NCBI RefSeq assembly: GCF_017893945.1
Contig: NZ_CP054257.1
Coordinates: 434,001 to 498,000 of the forward strand
Direction of reading: 5' to 3'
Source: Treponema parvum
GTDB lineage: Bacteria; Spirochaetota; Spirochaetia; Treponematales; Treponemataceae
DNA: 64,000 nt
This document shows, in pieces, positions 43,719 through 52,456 of this stretch. The first letter of the stretch is position 1. Each line of letters starts with the position of its first letter. The notes under the pieces were generated by a model that had not been told where the DNA came from, ran no database searches, and worked only from the letters and a program-made list of their open reading frames with translations. The translations under genes were made by a program, and so were the position numbers.

Positions 43719-45230
43719 TTATTCTGCATGGATGGATGTGTTTTTTACTATTACGTCGTGGGCGGAGCCTTCGCTTATGGAAGCCTGCGACACCAAGGTC
43801 AGCTTAGCCTTTTCTTGGAGTTCGGGGATGGAAAGCGCGCCGCAGTTACACATAGTGTGGATTATCTTGCTGGTGGTAATTCCTACGCCGTCATGCAAGC
43901 GCCCTGCGTAGGGAACATAGCTGTCGACGCCTTCTTCAAATGCAAGTTTACTTGTTCCGCCGAGATCATAGCGCTGCCAGTTGCGCGCTCTGTTGGATCC
44001 TTCTCCCCAGTATTCCTTTACGTAGTTTCCGTTTACCATAAGTTTGCTTGTGGGACTTTCGTCAAAACGCGCAAAGTAGCGGCCGAGCATTACAAAGTCA
44101 GCTCCCATGGCGAGCGCCAATGTGATATGGTAATCGTGAACTATGCCGCCGTCGGAGCATACGGGAATGTATTCCCCTGTGCGTTTGTACCATTCGTCGC
44201 GGGCCTTTGCCACTTCGATGATCGCAGTCGCTTGCCCCCGGCCTATTCCTTTTTGTTCTCTCGTAATGCAGATGGAACCGCCGCCTATTCCTACTTTTAC
44301 AAAATCGGCGCCGGCTTCGGCCAAAAAGTTAAAACCTTCGGCATCGACCACGTTTCCGGCTCCGATCTTTATCTTATCGCCGTATTTTTTATGCAAATCG
44401 CACAGAGCTCTTTTTTGCCATTCGGAAAATCCTTCCGAAGAATCAAGACAAAAGACATCCGCACCGGCTTTTATAAGATCGGGAACTCTTTCCATATAAT
44501 CGCGCGTATTTATTCCCGCTCCTACAAGATAGCGGTGCTTTTTGTCCAAGAGCTCCAAAGGGTGCTGTTCGTGCGAAGAATAATCTTTTCTGAAAACCAG
44601 ATATTGCAAGTGTCCTTTTTTATCTATCACCGGCAGCTGGTTTATTTTGTGCTTCCATATAAGATCGTTTGCGTCGCTCAAAGAAATTCCTTCTTCCGCC
44701 GTGATCATGTCCTTAAAAGGCGTCATGTAGTCGAGAACTTTCGCATCCGGCGGACAATAATTTATGCGGTAATCGCGGTCGGTGATGATTCCTGCGAGTT
44801 TTCCGTTTGACGTTCCGTCTTCAGTGACTGCCACTGTCGAATGGCCCGTGCGCTTTGTCAATTCTTCAAGCTCTTTTAGCGACTGCTCGGGGCGTATGTT
44901 TGAATCGGATTTTACAAAACCCGCTTTGTAAGATTTTACTTTCGTAACCATTTCCGCTTGACGCTCGATTGTTTGCGATCCGAATATGAACGAAAGTCCG
45001 CCTTCGCGTGCAAGCGCTACGGCCATATTATCGTCCGAAACGGACTGCATTATTGCGGATACCATGGGAATATTCAAATAGAGAGGGCTTTTTTCGCCGG
45101 ATTTTTTATTGAATTTTACCAAAGGAGTTTGAAGCGAAACGTTTCCGGGAATACAGTCGGCGGAAGAGTACCCGGGAACCAAAAGATATTCGCCGAAGGT
45201 GTGGGAAGGTTCTTCAAAATAATGTGCCAT
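43719..45230 (-). CDS. guaB: Inosine-5'-monophosphate dehydrogenase
   Basis: Oxidises IMP to XMP, the committed step to guanine nucleotides. It has 503 aa from the ATG at 45230 (GGAGGA upstream). The TIM barrel contains [32 protein letters not shown] and the catalytic loop [21 protein letters not shown] (about residues 309-330, with catalytic Cys in SICITR). Between residues 95 and 215 lie two CBS domains ([35 protein letters not shown]). The C-terminal flap has [13 protein letters not shown]. With apt nearby it fits nucleotide salvage and interconversion. Confidence 0.96.
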   Translation of the reverse strand: MAHYFEEPSHTFGEYLLVPGYSSADCIPGNVSLQTPLVKFNKKSGEKSPLYLNIPMVSAIMQSVSDDNMAVALAREGGLSFIFGSQTIERQAEMVTKVKSYKAGFVKSDSNIRPEQSLKELEELTKRTGHSTVAVTEDGTSNGKLAGIITDRDYRINYCPPDAKVLDYMTPFKDMITAEEGISLSDANDLIWKHKINQLPVIDKKGHLQYLVFRKDYSSHEQHPLELLDKKHRYLVGAGINTRDYMERVPDLIKAGADVFCLDSSEGFSEWQKRALCDLHKKYGDKIKIGAGNVVDAEGFNFLAEAGADFVKVGIGGGSICITREQKGIGRGQATAIIEVAKARDEWYKRTGEYIPVCSDGGIVHDYHITLALAMGADFVMLGRYFARFDESPTSKLMVNGNYVKEYWGEGSNRARNWQRYDLGGTSKLAFEEGVDSYVPYAGRLHDGVGITTSKIIHTMCNCGALSIPELQEKAKLTLVSQASISEGSAHDVIVKNTSIHAE

Positions 45231-45417
45231 GACGTATCCTCCATTATTTAAGCTACAGTATATATTATTCATTTTCTTTTGAAAAGGATCGGAATTTCTG
45301 TGTTAGCGCTGTTTTAAACGACGTTCATATGGAGAACATATTTACGTTTTTTGATTATGCCGCAGAATTACAGCTGTAGATTTTTTAGATCCGTGTTATA
45401 GTCATAACGAGGTCACC

Positions 45418-46332
45418 GTGGAACAAACAATCGATTCGGGAATTTCGGCATCCGCTGAAGTTTTGGAGAAATTTCTTGAAAGCGTGAAAAATTCCAACGG
45501 CGAAGCTTGCAGCGGCAAAGATTGCCGTAAAAAAAATCTGTCTAACCTTGGGCGTCCTGAAAATTCAGGACATTCAGGTGGGCTTGGCAAGTTCCGCCGG
45601 AAGCGTATCTTTTTAGCCGGAGACTCTACCGTAGGTCCATTTAAAGACCCGTTTTTTATTCCGCGTAACGGATACGGGATGAAGATGCAGGACATGATAT
45701 TCGCTGAAAAAGCGGAGGTCGTAAATTTTGCGATTTCAGGCAGAAGCTCGAAAAGTTTTTTGATTGAAAAAAATTATTCCGCGCTAATTAACTATATCGG
45801 AAGCGGCGACTACTTATTGATCTGTTTCGGTCATAATGACGAAAAACCTGATAAAGAAAGGCATTCGAATGCCGAGGGGTCTAAAGAAGACGAAGGTTCT
45901 TTTAAATATTTTTTATATGAAAAATATATATTGCCTGCGCTGTCTGCAGGTGCGGAGCCCATTTTGTGCACGCCGATCGTGCGCCGCTCGCCGGAGGGAA
46001 TTTACGCCGGTGAAAAAATTCATATTACGGAAAACGTGCAAGGTTTTCCCGGCGGAGATTATCCTAAAGCGATCCGTGAACTTGCAGCTCAGACGGGCGT
46101 GACCCTAATCGACAATACGGCAATGACAAAGTGCCTTTATGAAAGGATCGGCGCCGAGCAGAGCGCAAAATTTCACGCGCAGGAAACTGAAAGTTTTGAT
46201 ACGTTGGATAATACGCACTTGAATTCTTACGGGGCAAAAGTTATCGCACGCATGGTAGTAGAGGATCTCGCTCGTAGGGACTCGGTTTTTGCAAATCTTG
46301 TGCTCCCGCGAAATTTTACACCTTTTAATTGA
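45418..46332 (+). CDS. SGNH/GDSL hydrolase, rhamnogalacturonan-acetylesterase-like
   Basis: Predicted esterase of 304 aa starting with GTG at 45418 (GAGG upstream). The catalytic blocks of the SGNH family are present: FLAGDSTVGPF (nucleophile Ser near residue 67), block II Gly in FAISGRSSKSF, FGHNDEKPDK (Asn near 142) and DNTHLNSYGAKVIA (Asp and His near 263-266). Rhamnogalacturonan acetylesterases deacetylate pectin; whether this protein acts on plant or host glycans is unknown. There is no signal peptide, although the first 55 residues are poorly conserved and could be a linker. It is monocistronic. Confidence 0.85.
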   Translation: MEQTIDSGISASAEVLEKFLESVKNSNGEACSGKDCRKKNLSNLGRPENSGHSGGLGKFRRKRIFLAGDSTVGPFKDPFFIPRNGYGMKMQDMIFAEKAEVVNFAISGRSSKSFLIEKNYSALINYIGSGDYLLICFGHNDEKPDKERHSNAEGSKEDEGSFKYFLYEKYILPALSAGAEPILCTPIVRRSPEGIYAGEKIHITENVQGFPGGDYPKAIRELAAQTGVTLIDNTAMTKCLYERIGAEQSAKFHAQETESFDTLDNTHLNSYGAKVIARMVVEDLARRDSVFANLVLPRNFTPFN

Positions 46333-46426
46333 ATTAATCGGCTTGTTTTGTTATTATTCCCCTTAAAGTTTTACCGGCCGGCGACGGATCGTTCGGCGCC
46401 GTGCCGTGTCTTTTTGGGGAGGAAAT

Positions 46427-47926
46427 ATGCCTACACCTATTCAAAAATATCTTACCTTATGCAAGGGCAAGCCTAATCCTGCTATGCTTGCCTATGTGGC
46501 TAACCTTCAGCAGGTTGCCGCCGTCGGGCCTGAAATTGCGTCCGACATTGTAAAAGAGCTTTGCACTCAGCGCGCTCATTTAAAACTTATTGCGAGCGAA
46601 AATTATTGTTCTCTTAACGTTCAATCTGCGATGGGAAACATTTTAACGGATAAATACGCCGAAGGCTATCCCGAACACCGTTATTACGGGGGATGCGAAA
46701 ACGTCGATTCCGTAGAAAGCACCGCTGCGGACGAAGCTGCCGCCTTGTTCAACGCAGACTACGCCTATGTTCAGCCGCATTCGGGCTGCGACGCCAATCT
46801 TGTCGCGTTTTGGGCTGTTTTAACGCAGAAAATTGAAATGCCCGCCCTTGAAACTCTTAATCTTAAAAGCGTTTCCGAAATGACGGCAAGGCAGTGGGAA
46901 ACGCTGCGCAAAAAACTCGGCAATCAGCGTATAATGGGGCTCGATTATTATTCCGGGGGACACTTAACGCACGGCTACCGCATGAATGTTTCCGCTAAGA
47001 TGTTTGAAAGTCATCCTTACACGGTAGACCCTAAGACGGGGCTGCTTGATTACGACGCAATCGAAAAACAGGCTATGGAAGTTAAGCCGCTTATACTTCT
47101 GGCGGGATTTTCAGCCTATCCCCGCGCGATAAATTTTCACCGTTTCAGAGAAATAGCGGACAAGTGCGGAGCGGTTCTCATGGTGGATATGGCGCACTTT
47201 GCGGGGCTCGTCGCCGGAAAAGTATTTACGGGGAATTTCGATCCTGTAAAATGGGCGGACATAGTAACTTCCACGAACCATAAAACCCTTCGCGGCCCGA
47301 GAGGTGCTTTTATACTCTGCAAAAAAGAATTTGCCGACGCCGTAAACAAGGGCTGTCCGATGGTTTTGGGAGGCCCTCTTTCCAGCATTATAGCGGCGAA
47401 GGCCATAGCTTTTAAAGAAGCTCGCACGCCTGCTTACAAAGAATACGCGCATACCGTTAGAAACAATGCGGCCGCCTTGGCTGAAGAATGCAAAAAGCTC
47501 GGCATGGTTTTACAGACCGGCGGAACGGATAATCACCTTATTCTCATAGATACTACGACGTACGGATTGACGGGAAAACAGGCGGAAGCCGCGCTGTTTA
47601 GGTGCGGTGTCACTCTTAACGCCAACGCCTTGCCGTTTGATAAAAACGGTCCGTGGTGGACAAGCGGAATACGAGTGGGAACGCCGGCGGTAACGACTTT
47701 GGGTATGAAGTACACCGACATGAAAGAAATTGCGGCGATAATAGACTTGGTGCTGAAAGGAACCAAACCCGGAGTTACAAAAGACGGAAAGCCCGCTAAA
47801 GGCAAGATCGTCATTGACGCAAAAGTTGAAGCCGAAGGCAAAAAGCGCGTAAAAAAATTGCTTTCAAAGCATGTCCTGTATCCGGAATTGAAGTTGGATT
47901 TTTTGGTCAAAGAATTTGTCGTATAA
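46427..47926 (+). CDS. glyA: Serine hydroxymethyltransferase, long form
   Basis: PLP enzyme that converts serine and tetrahydrofolate to glycine and methylene-THF, feeding one-carbon metabolism. It has 499 aa from the ATG at 46427 (GGGGAGGA upstream) against about 420 in E. coli. The PLP lysine lies in TSTNHKTLRGPRGAF (about residue 285); SENYCSLNVQSAMG and YPEHRYYGGCENVD mark the N-terminal active site. The extra length includes an insertion around 130-170 (IEMPALETLNLKSVSEMTARQW) and a longer C-terminus with KAKGKIV. Such long forms occur in treponemes and some actinobacteria. Confidence 0.95.
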   Translation: MPTPIQKYLTLCKGKPNPAMLAYVANLQQVAAVGPEIASDIVKELCTQRAHLKLIASENYCSLNVQSAMGNILTDKYAEGYPEHRYYGGCENVDSVESTAADEAAALFNADYAYVQPHSGCDANLVAFWAVLTQKIEMPALETLNLKSVSEMTARQWETLRKKLGNQRIMGLDYYSGGHLTHGYRMNVSAKMFESHPYTVDPKTGLLDYDAIEKQAMEVKPLILLAGFSAYPRAINFHRFREIADKCGAVLMVDMAHFAGLVAGKVFTGNFDPVKWADIVTSTNHKTLRGPRGAFILCKKEFADAVNKGCPMVLGGPLSSIIAAKAIAFKEARTPAYKEYAHTVRNNAAALAEECKKLGMVLQTGGTDNHLILIDTTTYGLTGKQAEAALFRCGVTLNANALPFDKNGPWWTSGIRVGTPAVTTLGMKYTDMKEIAAIIDLVLKGTKPGVTKDGKPAKGKIVIDAKVEAEGKKRVKKLLSKHVLYPELKLDFLVKEFVV

Positions 47927-48129
47927 AGCGTACCGACGTTCAATGGGAACAATGTTTGCTGTCGCGTATCGAGCTTGCCGCACGGCGTAAACGATATTTG
48001 CCGACTGGGCTGTTTGAAAGCTTCGCTTTTGGACGGCGCCGCGCTTGAGGCGGCTCCGCGCTTAATGAAAAAGCCTATGTGAATAGTCGGCAAGTACGTT
48101 ACAAGCGCATCATTTAAATCGACAAAAAT

Positions 48130-48158
48130 TTTACACTGTGATATTATTGACATAGTAT
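48130..48158 (+). promoter_or_regulatory. Putative promoter of the KDPG aldolase gene
   Basis: TTTACA (48130-48135), 17 bases and TAGTAT (48153-48158) predict a leader of about 80 bases containing small inverted repeats (AAGCT/AGCTT, GCGC/GCGC). The preceding 47927-48129 holds no gene I can support. Confidence 0.45.
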
Positions 48159-48244
48159 GCACGGTTCGGGCGGCAAAGCTCGAGCTTGTGCCTTTGTCAT
48201 TATATATGCGCCTGAAAAGCGCTGATTTTATCAGGAGAGACACT

Positions 48245-49225
48245 ATGACGGAATTACCTGAAATTTTTAAAAAAATTCGCGATATCGGTATTATGCCGGT
48301 AATCAAATTGGACAAAGCGGAAGACGCCGTTCCCCTTGCCAAGGCGTTGAGCAAAGGCGGCATTCCTATGGCGGAAGTTACGTACCGTTCTTCGGCTGCG
48401 GAGGCTTCAATCAAGGCTATGGTAAAGGAATGCCCCGATATGCTCGTAGGGGCCGGCACCGTAACTACGGTGGAGCAGGCTAAAAGCGCTATCGCCGCTG
48501 GGGCGAAATTCGTTCTTGCGCCGGGTTTCGATCCTGCAGTAGTGGACTTTTGCCTTTCAAAAAAAGTTCCTATGATTCCTGGCGTTTCGGACGCGTCTCA
48601 AGTTGAAGCGGCTATAGCGAAGGGACTGAAAGTTGTAAAACTTTTTCCCGCTTCCGTCGTAGGCGGAACCGGCATGCTTAAAGCTCTCGCAGGACCCTTT
48701 GCGGACATGATGTTTGTTCCCACAGGCGGAATAAATACCGAAAATGTAGTCGAATACGCCAAGCAGCCCAATGTTTTGGCCGTCGGCGGATCATGGATGG
48801 TAAAAACGGAAATGATCAACGAAGGTAAATGGGATGAAATCACTTCCGACTGTAAAGAAGCCGTAAAAGCCATACAGGGATTTAAGTTTGCTCATGTAGG
48901 CATGAACGCTACGGATGAAAATCCTGCGGAAGCCATTTCCGAAAAGATCGCCGTTTTCGGCCTGCCTCCCAAGCCGGGCAACAGTTCGATCTTCAATGCT
49001 ACCGATATTGAAATAATGCGAAAAAACGGGCGCGGTGTTCACGGCCATGTGGGGATCAGGTGCGCAAACGTCGATCGCTCAGTGGCTTACCTTGCCCAGT
49101 TCGGTTTTAAACCAGTCGAAGAAACGATGGCGCATATTTCCAAAGACGATCCCAATTCTCCTCTCAAATTCTGCTATCTTTTACCTGAGATTAACGGATT
49201 CGCTTTTCATTTGGTAAGATACTAG
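48245..49225 (+). CDS. KDPG/KHG aldolase with C-terminal VOC-like domain
   Basis: A 326-aa fusion from the ATG at 48245 (AGGAGAG upstream). Residues 1-205 are a class I 2-keto-3-deoxy-6-phosphogluconate / 2-keto-4-hydroxyglutarate aldolase: IMPVIKLDKAEDAVPLAKAL, PMAEVTYRSSAA (catalytic Glu), VGAGTVTTVEQA, VPMIPGVSDASQVEAAI and the Schiff-base Lys in LKVVKLFPASVVGG, then FVPTGGI. It splits KDPG to pyruvate and glyceraldehyde-3-phosphate. Residues 225-326 (VHGHVGIRCANVDRSVAYLAQFGFKPVEET, INGFAFHLVRY) resemble one VOC/glyoxalase module of unknown role. The bare aldolase is normally about 210 aa. Confidence 0.9.
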   Translation: MTELPEIFKKIRDIGIMPVIKLDKAEDAVPLAKALSKGGIPMAEVTYRSSAAEASIKAMVKECPDMLVGAGTVTTVEQAKSAIAAGAKFVLAPGFDPAVVDFCLSKKVPMIPGVSDASQVEAAIAKGLKVVKLFPASVVGGTGMLKALAGPFADMMFVPTGGINTENVVEYAKQPNVLAVGGSWMVKTEMINEGKWDEITSDCKEAVKAIQGFKFAHVGMNATDENPAEAISEKIAVFGLPPKPGNSSIFNATDIEIMRKNGRGVHGHVGIRCANVDRSVAYLAQFGFKPVEETMAHISKDDPNSPLKFCYLLPEINGFAFHLVRY

Positions 49226-49256
49226 ATTCTTGATACGCTTGAGCGCCGGATTTTGA

Positions 49257-49299
49257 CAGAAGTCTTACAGCACGGCCTATAGGGCTGTGCTGGCTTCTG
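49257..49299 (+). terminator. Terminator-like hairpin after the aldolase gene
   Basis: CAGAAG (49257-49262) pairs with CTTCTG (49294-49299), and CAGCAC (49268-49273) with GTGCTG (49287-49292). A T5 run follows about 12 bases later. The remaining intergenic sequence to 49500 shows nothing else I can support. Confidence 0.5.
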
Positions 49300-49500
49300 C
49301 GGTACAGTCCTTTTTATCCACATATTTTTCATTATTCTTTAGAATTTCCGGAGCAGGAGTGATCGAAGGGATAGAAATTGAAACTGCGGCCGGGGCTTTA
49401 TGCCTTGCCCGCAGGTAATCCGCATTGTGACTTCTCAGGCTGAAAACAATACCCCGCCGACGATTGGAGCTTCGTTGTGAACCTAAGGCGGGACTTTTGA

Positions 49501-50034
49501 TTATTCTCCGTGATAGTCTATAAGAGTCGTGACTTTCATGGGCGACAAGAGCTTTTTATAATTCAGATCCGGAAGACCTATTACGCCGAAGCATTCGACT
49601 ACGGAACCGCCGCCTTGCTCGATAATTTTTTTTGCCGCTTTAAAAGTTCCGCCGGTTGCGATAAGATCGTCGACTAACAGATATCTTTTGCCGCTTGAAA
49701 TATCGGCTACGTGGACTTCAATTTCAGCCGTTCCGTATTCGAGTTCATATTTACAAGAATATACTTTTCCCGGAAGTTTACCTTTTTTGCGGATGAGCAC
49801 AAGAGGTATCCCTAGCCGCTGTGCAAAAGGCGCTGCAAAGATGAATCCGCGTGATTCGACGGCGGCGACCGCATCGATTTTTGCATTTTCATACAATTCA
49901 ACCATACGGTCGATGCAGAATGAAAATGCGGCGGGATTTACCAAAATGCCGGTTATGTCATAAAACAAAATGCCGGGCTTAGGGAAGTCGGGCACGCGGC
50001 GAACGGTTTTGTCCAGATCGTTAATCGAAAACAT
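49501..50034 (-). CDS. apt: Adenine phosphoribosyltransferase
   Basis: Salvages adenine to AMP using PRPP. It has 177 aa, the standard length. The PRPP-binding motif is YLLVDDLIATGGTFKAA (residues about 119-135); the adenine pocket is VESRGFIFAAPFAQRLGIPLVLIRKKGKLPG (about 60-90). RRVPDFPKPGILFYDITGIL is the typical N-terminus. It is the last gene of the aroF-tyrA-apt run, 20 bases after tyrA, so it may share the tyrosine-controlled transcript. No Shine-Dalgarno is obvious. Confidence 0.96.
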   Translation of the reverse strand: MFSINDLDKTVRRVPDFPKPGILFYDITGILVNPAAFSFCIDRMVELYENAKIDAVAAVESRGFIFAAPFAQRLGIPLVLIRKKGKLPGKVYSCKYELEYGTAEIEVHVADISSGKRYLLVDDLIATGGTFKAAKKIIEQGGGSVVECFGVIGLPDLNYKKLLSPMKVTTLIDYHGE

Positions 50035-50054
50035 ACTTTAAAATGATACAAAAC

Positions 50055-50948
50055 CTATACGGTACTGTCAATACAAGACATGGCGAGCCGTTTTGCGCGG
50101 ACACGGCTTAGTATCTTTTCGATCGTATTTCCGTCTCCTCTTTTAATTGCATCTTTTAGATTGGAAAGAGCTTTTTCAAAGGCAGTTATGTGATTTAAAA
50201 GTTCCTTTTTATTTGCAAGAAAAAGTTCCGTCCACAAAGGTGCGTTGATCATTGCGATGCGCGTAAGATCTTCATAGCTTCCGCCCCCGAAGGCTGTGAT
50301 TTTGTCGTCTTCCGCACTGTCCACAAGCGACGAGGCGATAATATGGCATAGCTGCGATGTAAAGGCTATTTTATGATCGTGGATAATGTGATCCGTTTCT
50401 ATTATGTGTTTAAATCCAATAGCGCGGATAAGTTTTCTTATGAGCTCCAGATTTTCAGAACGGTTTTCTTTTTGGGGCATGAGGATGTAGTTGCGGTTTT
50501 GAAAAAATGCGCCTGACGAATTGGAAAAGCCTTCTTTTTCACCGCCGGCCATGGGATGCCCCGGAATAAAATCCGTATCGCTTCGTACAAAATCGGATTT
50601 ATTTTCAAGTATGAAGGATTTTACTCCGCTTATGTCGGTTATTACGGTTCCCGGTTTAAAATCGTTTTTATGTGTTTTTAAAAAATCAAGGGTCGCGTGC
50701 GGATAAAGGCATACGTATACCAAATCGCAGCTTTCAAGCATAGTATCTGCGGCGGATATATCATACCCCTTGTCTATGATTTTATCCTGCACGGCCAGGT
50801 TAAGGGAACCGCTGTTTATGTCTGCGGCGAAGATTTTTCCGTTTGCGTTCGGAACGTTCAGTATTTTTTCCCGCACGGCCTTTGCGAGAGAGCCGCCCAT
50901 AAGTCCGAGCCCGATAAATCCGTAATTAAGATCTTTAAGTTTTTTCAT
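50055..50948 (-). CDS. tyrA: Prephenate dehydrogenase
   Basis: Oxidatively decarboxylates prephenate toward tyrosine. It has 297 aa. The Rossmann motif is GFIGLGLMGGSLAKAV (residues about 10-25), with DISGVKSFIL (about 105), catalytic-region DFIPGHPMAGGEKEGFSNS (about 126-144) and the C-terminal helical dimerisation domain FTSQLCHIIASSLVDS (about 210). No fused chorismate mutase domain is present. The gene is 168 bases downstream of aroF, separated by repeat copy E, and upstream of apt. The leader peptide at 52286-52420, rich in Tyr, should control it together with aroF. Confidence 0.94.
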   Translation of the reverse strand: MKKLKDLNYGFIGLGLMGGSLAKAVREKILNVPNANGKIFAADINSGSLNLAVQDKIIDKGYDISAADTMLESCDLVYVCLYPHATLDFLKTHKNDFKPGTVITDISGVKSFILENKSDFVRSDTDFIPGHPMAGGEKEGFSNSSGAFFQNRNYILMPQKENRSENLELIRKLIRAIGFKHIIETDHIIHDHKIAFTSQLCHIIASSLVDSAEDDKITAFGGGSYEDLTRIAMINAPLWTELFLANKKELLNHITAFEKALSNLKDAIKRGDGNTIEKILSRVRAKRLAMSCIDSTV

Positions 50949-50957
50949 TTTACACTC

Positions 50958-51128
50958 CCGTCGAAGCTAAACCTTCCTTAAAATTCAACAGTCGAACAAA
51001 ATGTCAATTTTGGAGACTGTTGAATTCGTGCGCTTTTTGCGCACAGTTGATAAGCGATGTTTCGGCTTTGCTCGAAACTCGCAGTTTAACGAGGCGGCGC
51101 CATATAGCCGTCGAAGTTAAACCTTCCT
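50958..51128. repeat. Direct-repeat-bounded element containing hairpin repeat copy E
   Basis: A 21-base sequence (CCGTCGAAGYTAAACCTTCC plus T) occurs at 50958-50978 and 51108-51128, differing at one base and spaced exactly 150 bases. Between them are AATTCAACAGTC (50982-50993) / GACTGTTGAATT (51015-51026), GTGCGC-TTTTT-GCGCAC (51028-51044), CAGTTGATAAGCGATGTT (51044-51061), a GTTTCGGCTTTG/CGAAAC hairpin and GTTTAAC (51084-51090) / GTTAAAC (51116-51122). This is the fullest copy of the family. The right direct repeat supplies the end of aroF. Confidence 0.75.
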
Positions 51129-52148
51129 GTTCTCTATCGCCGCATACTTTTGCAGTTTTTTCATCATATCGTCAAATGCGTCCGGCAAAAGCGCCTGCTC
51201 GCCGTCGCTTAACGCCTTGTCTGGATGATTGTGAACTTCAATTTCAAGGCCGTCGCAGCCTGCCGCTACGGCGGTTTGTGAAAGCGTCGGGATCATCCAG
51301 CGCGTTCCGCATGCGTGACTGGGGTCTATCACTACGGGAAGATGAGTTACGTGTTTTAAATACGGAATTATGGAAATATCCAGACAGTTGCGCGTGTAGT
51401 TGTCGAACGTGCGTATTCCGCGTTCGCATAAGATTATGTTTTCATTTCCGCTGGCCATGATGTATTCCGCCGACATGAGAAACTCTTTTACGGTTGCGCA
51501 AAGCCCGCGTTTTAATAAGATCGGTTTATCCGTCTTTCCAAGTTCTTTTAAAAGGTCGAAATTCTGCATGTTGCGCGTCCCGATTTGTATTATGTCTACG
51601 TCGTCAAAATACTGAAGCTGGCGCGCATCCATCAATTCCGTAACGACGGGAAGACCCGTTTCCTTTTTTGCGTTTATTAAAAATTCTATTCCCTGTTTGC
51701 CGAGCCCTTGAAAGCTATAAGGCGAAGTTCTCGGTTTAAATGCGCCGCCGCGCAAAAGACGCGCTCCCGCTTTTTTTACTTCTTTTGCGATCTCGATGAT
51801 CTGGTCTTCCGATTCCACCGAGCAGGGGCCTGCGATTACGCTTATGATATCGCTGCCTATGGAGCAGGGGGCAATCCCTTTTTGTCCGCTGCCAACCTCG
51901 ATTACGGTGTTTTGGGGATGAAAAGAACGGCTTGCCATCTTGTACGGGGCGCTTACCCGCTGTACGGTTTCGACTACGTCGTTTGCGGCGACGGTTTCGG
52001 CTTCAATCTTTGAAGTGTCGCCGAGCAAGCCGACTATAGTAGTGCTTTCGCCTTTGGAAAGGTGAATTCCGAACCCCTTGTCCTTCCATGACTGAATGAA
52101 GTCGTCAACTTTTTTTTGCGGAACATCTTTTTTTAGTATGATTATCAT
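51117..52148 (-). CDS. aroF: 3-Deoxy-7-phosphoheptulonate (DAHP) synthase, type I-beta
   Basis: First enzyme of the shikimate pathway, condensing PEP and erythrose-4-phosphate. It has 343 aa. The N-terminal 85 residues (IIILKKDVPQKKVDDFIQSWK, TIVGLLGDTSKI) match the ferredoxin-like regulatory domain that gives Thermotoga-type DAHP synthases feedback control by Tyr/Phe. The catalytic barrel has AGPCSVESEDQI (about residue 104), RGGAFKPRTSPYSFQGLG and the metal/substrate motif IDPSHACGTRWMIP (about 280). The last codons (..RKV stop) lie in the right copy of the 21-bp direct repeat. The gene follows a Tyr-rich leader peptide and terminator, so both allosteric and transcriptional tyrosine control are likely. 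Confidence 0.96.
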   Translation of the reverse strand: MIIILKKDVPQKKVDDFIQSWKDKGFGIHLSKGESTTIVGLLGDTSKIEAETVAANDVVETVQRVSAPYKMASRSFHPQNTVIEVGSGQKGIAPCSIGSDIISVIAGPCSVESEDQIIEIAKEVKKAGARLLRGGAFKPRTSPYSFQGLGKQGIEFLINAKKETGLPVVTELMDARQLQYFDDVDIIQIGTRNMQNFDLLKELGKTDKPILLKRGLCATVKEFLMSAEYIMASGNENIILCERGIRTFDNYTRNCLDISIIPYLKHVTHLPVVIDPSHACGTRWMIPTLSQTAVAAGCDGLEIEVHNHPDKALSDGEQALLPDAFDDMMKKLQKYAAIENRKV

Positions 52149-52228
52149 AATTCCTCCTGATAAAAATTTTTACGGCGATTTTAGCGGCGGCCGTTTAGGC
52201 TGCGCCTGGTGCACGCTCCTTTTTTAAA

Positions 52229-52257
52229 CAAAAAAAAGGAACTCCGCAGAGTTCCTT
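52229..52257 (-). terminator. Intrinsic terminator in the aroF leader (attenuator)
   Basis: On the minus strand AAGGAACTC, a 4-base loop and GAGTTCCTT (plus-strand arms 52249-52257 and 52236-52244) form a perfect 9-bp stem followed by T8, about 80 bases before the aroF ATG and 29 bases after the leader-peptide stop. A terminator inside the 5' leader is a classic attenuator. GAACTC of its first arm can instead pair with GAGTTC at 52296-52301 in the leader-peptide frame. Confidence 0.8.
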
Positions 52258-52285
52258 ATACGCATTAAAACGTTCATTTTAAGCA

Positions 52286-52420
52286 TTACGTAGGCGAACT
52301 CGCAGCGTTTTTGTAGAGATGGGTATAATAATAGCTGAAGTAGGAATATGCCGGCATCGAGCTGCGGTTGATTTTAAGAGCTGAAAAAAATTTACGTGTT
52401 TTGTCCGTAACGTTCGTCAT
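52286..52420 (-). CDS. Tyrosine-rich leader peptide of the aroF-tyrA operon
   Basis: A 44-aa reading frame beginning ATG ACG AAC at 52420. Codons 11-12 are Phe-Phe. Codons 25-36 read YSYFSYYYTHLY: six Tyr and one Phe in twelve codons. By analogy with pheA and trp leaders of enterobacteria, ribosomes stalled at Tyr codons would cover segment 1 (CGCAGC, codons 19-20), free segment 2 (GCTGCGAGTTC, codons 39-42) and allow it to pair with the terminator arm, so aroF is read. With plentiful Tyr-tRNA the ribosome reaches the stop, covers segment 2, and the terminator forms. TTGACA-N16-TATATG ends 8 bases before the ATG, so translation would be leaderless. A downstream in-frame ATG (codon 22) is an alternative start. 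Confidence 0.75.
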   Translation of the reverse strand: MTNVTDKTRKFFSALKINRSSMPAYSYFSYYYTHLYKNAASSPT

Positions 52421-52428
52421 GCGAACAA

Positions 52429-52456
52429 CATATACATAAACGCTAAAACATGTCAA
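52429..52456 (-). promoter_or_regulatory. aroF-tyrA operon promoter
   Basis: A perfect TTGACA (52451-52456), 16 bases and TATATG (52429-52434) on the minus strand lie 8 bases before the leader-peptide ATG. The predicted start is within 3 bases of that codon. Confidence 0.6.

Noticed and set aside
43728..44810. Long 360-codon open frame on the plus strand opposite guaB
   Set aside because: It is antisense to a clear IMP dehydrogenase with all its motifs, has no recognisable protein family and results from codon bias of the opposite strand.
47533..48459. 308-codon minus-strand frame spanning the glyA end and the aldolase start
   Set aside because: It crosses two real genes and their intergenic region on the opposite strand and has low-complexity composition.
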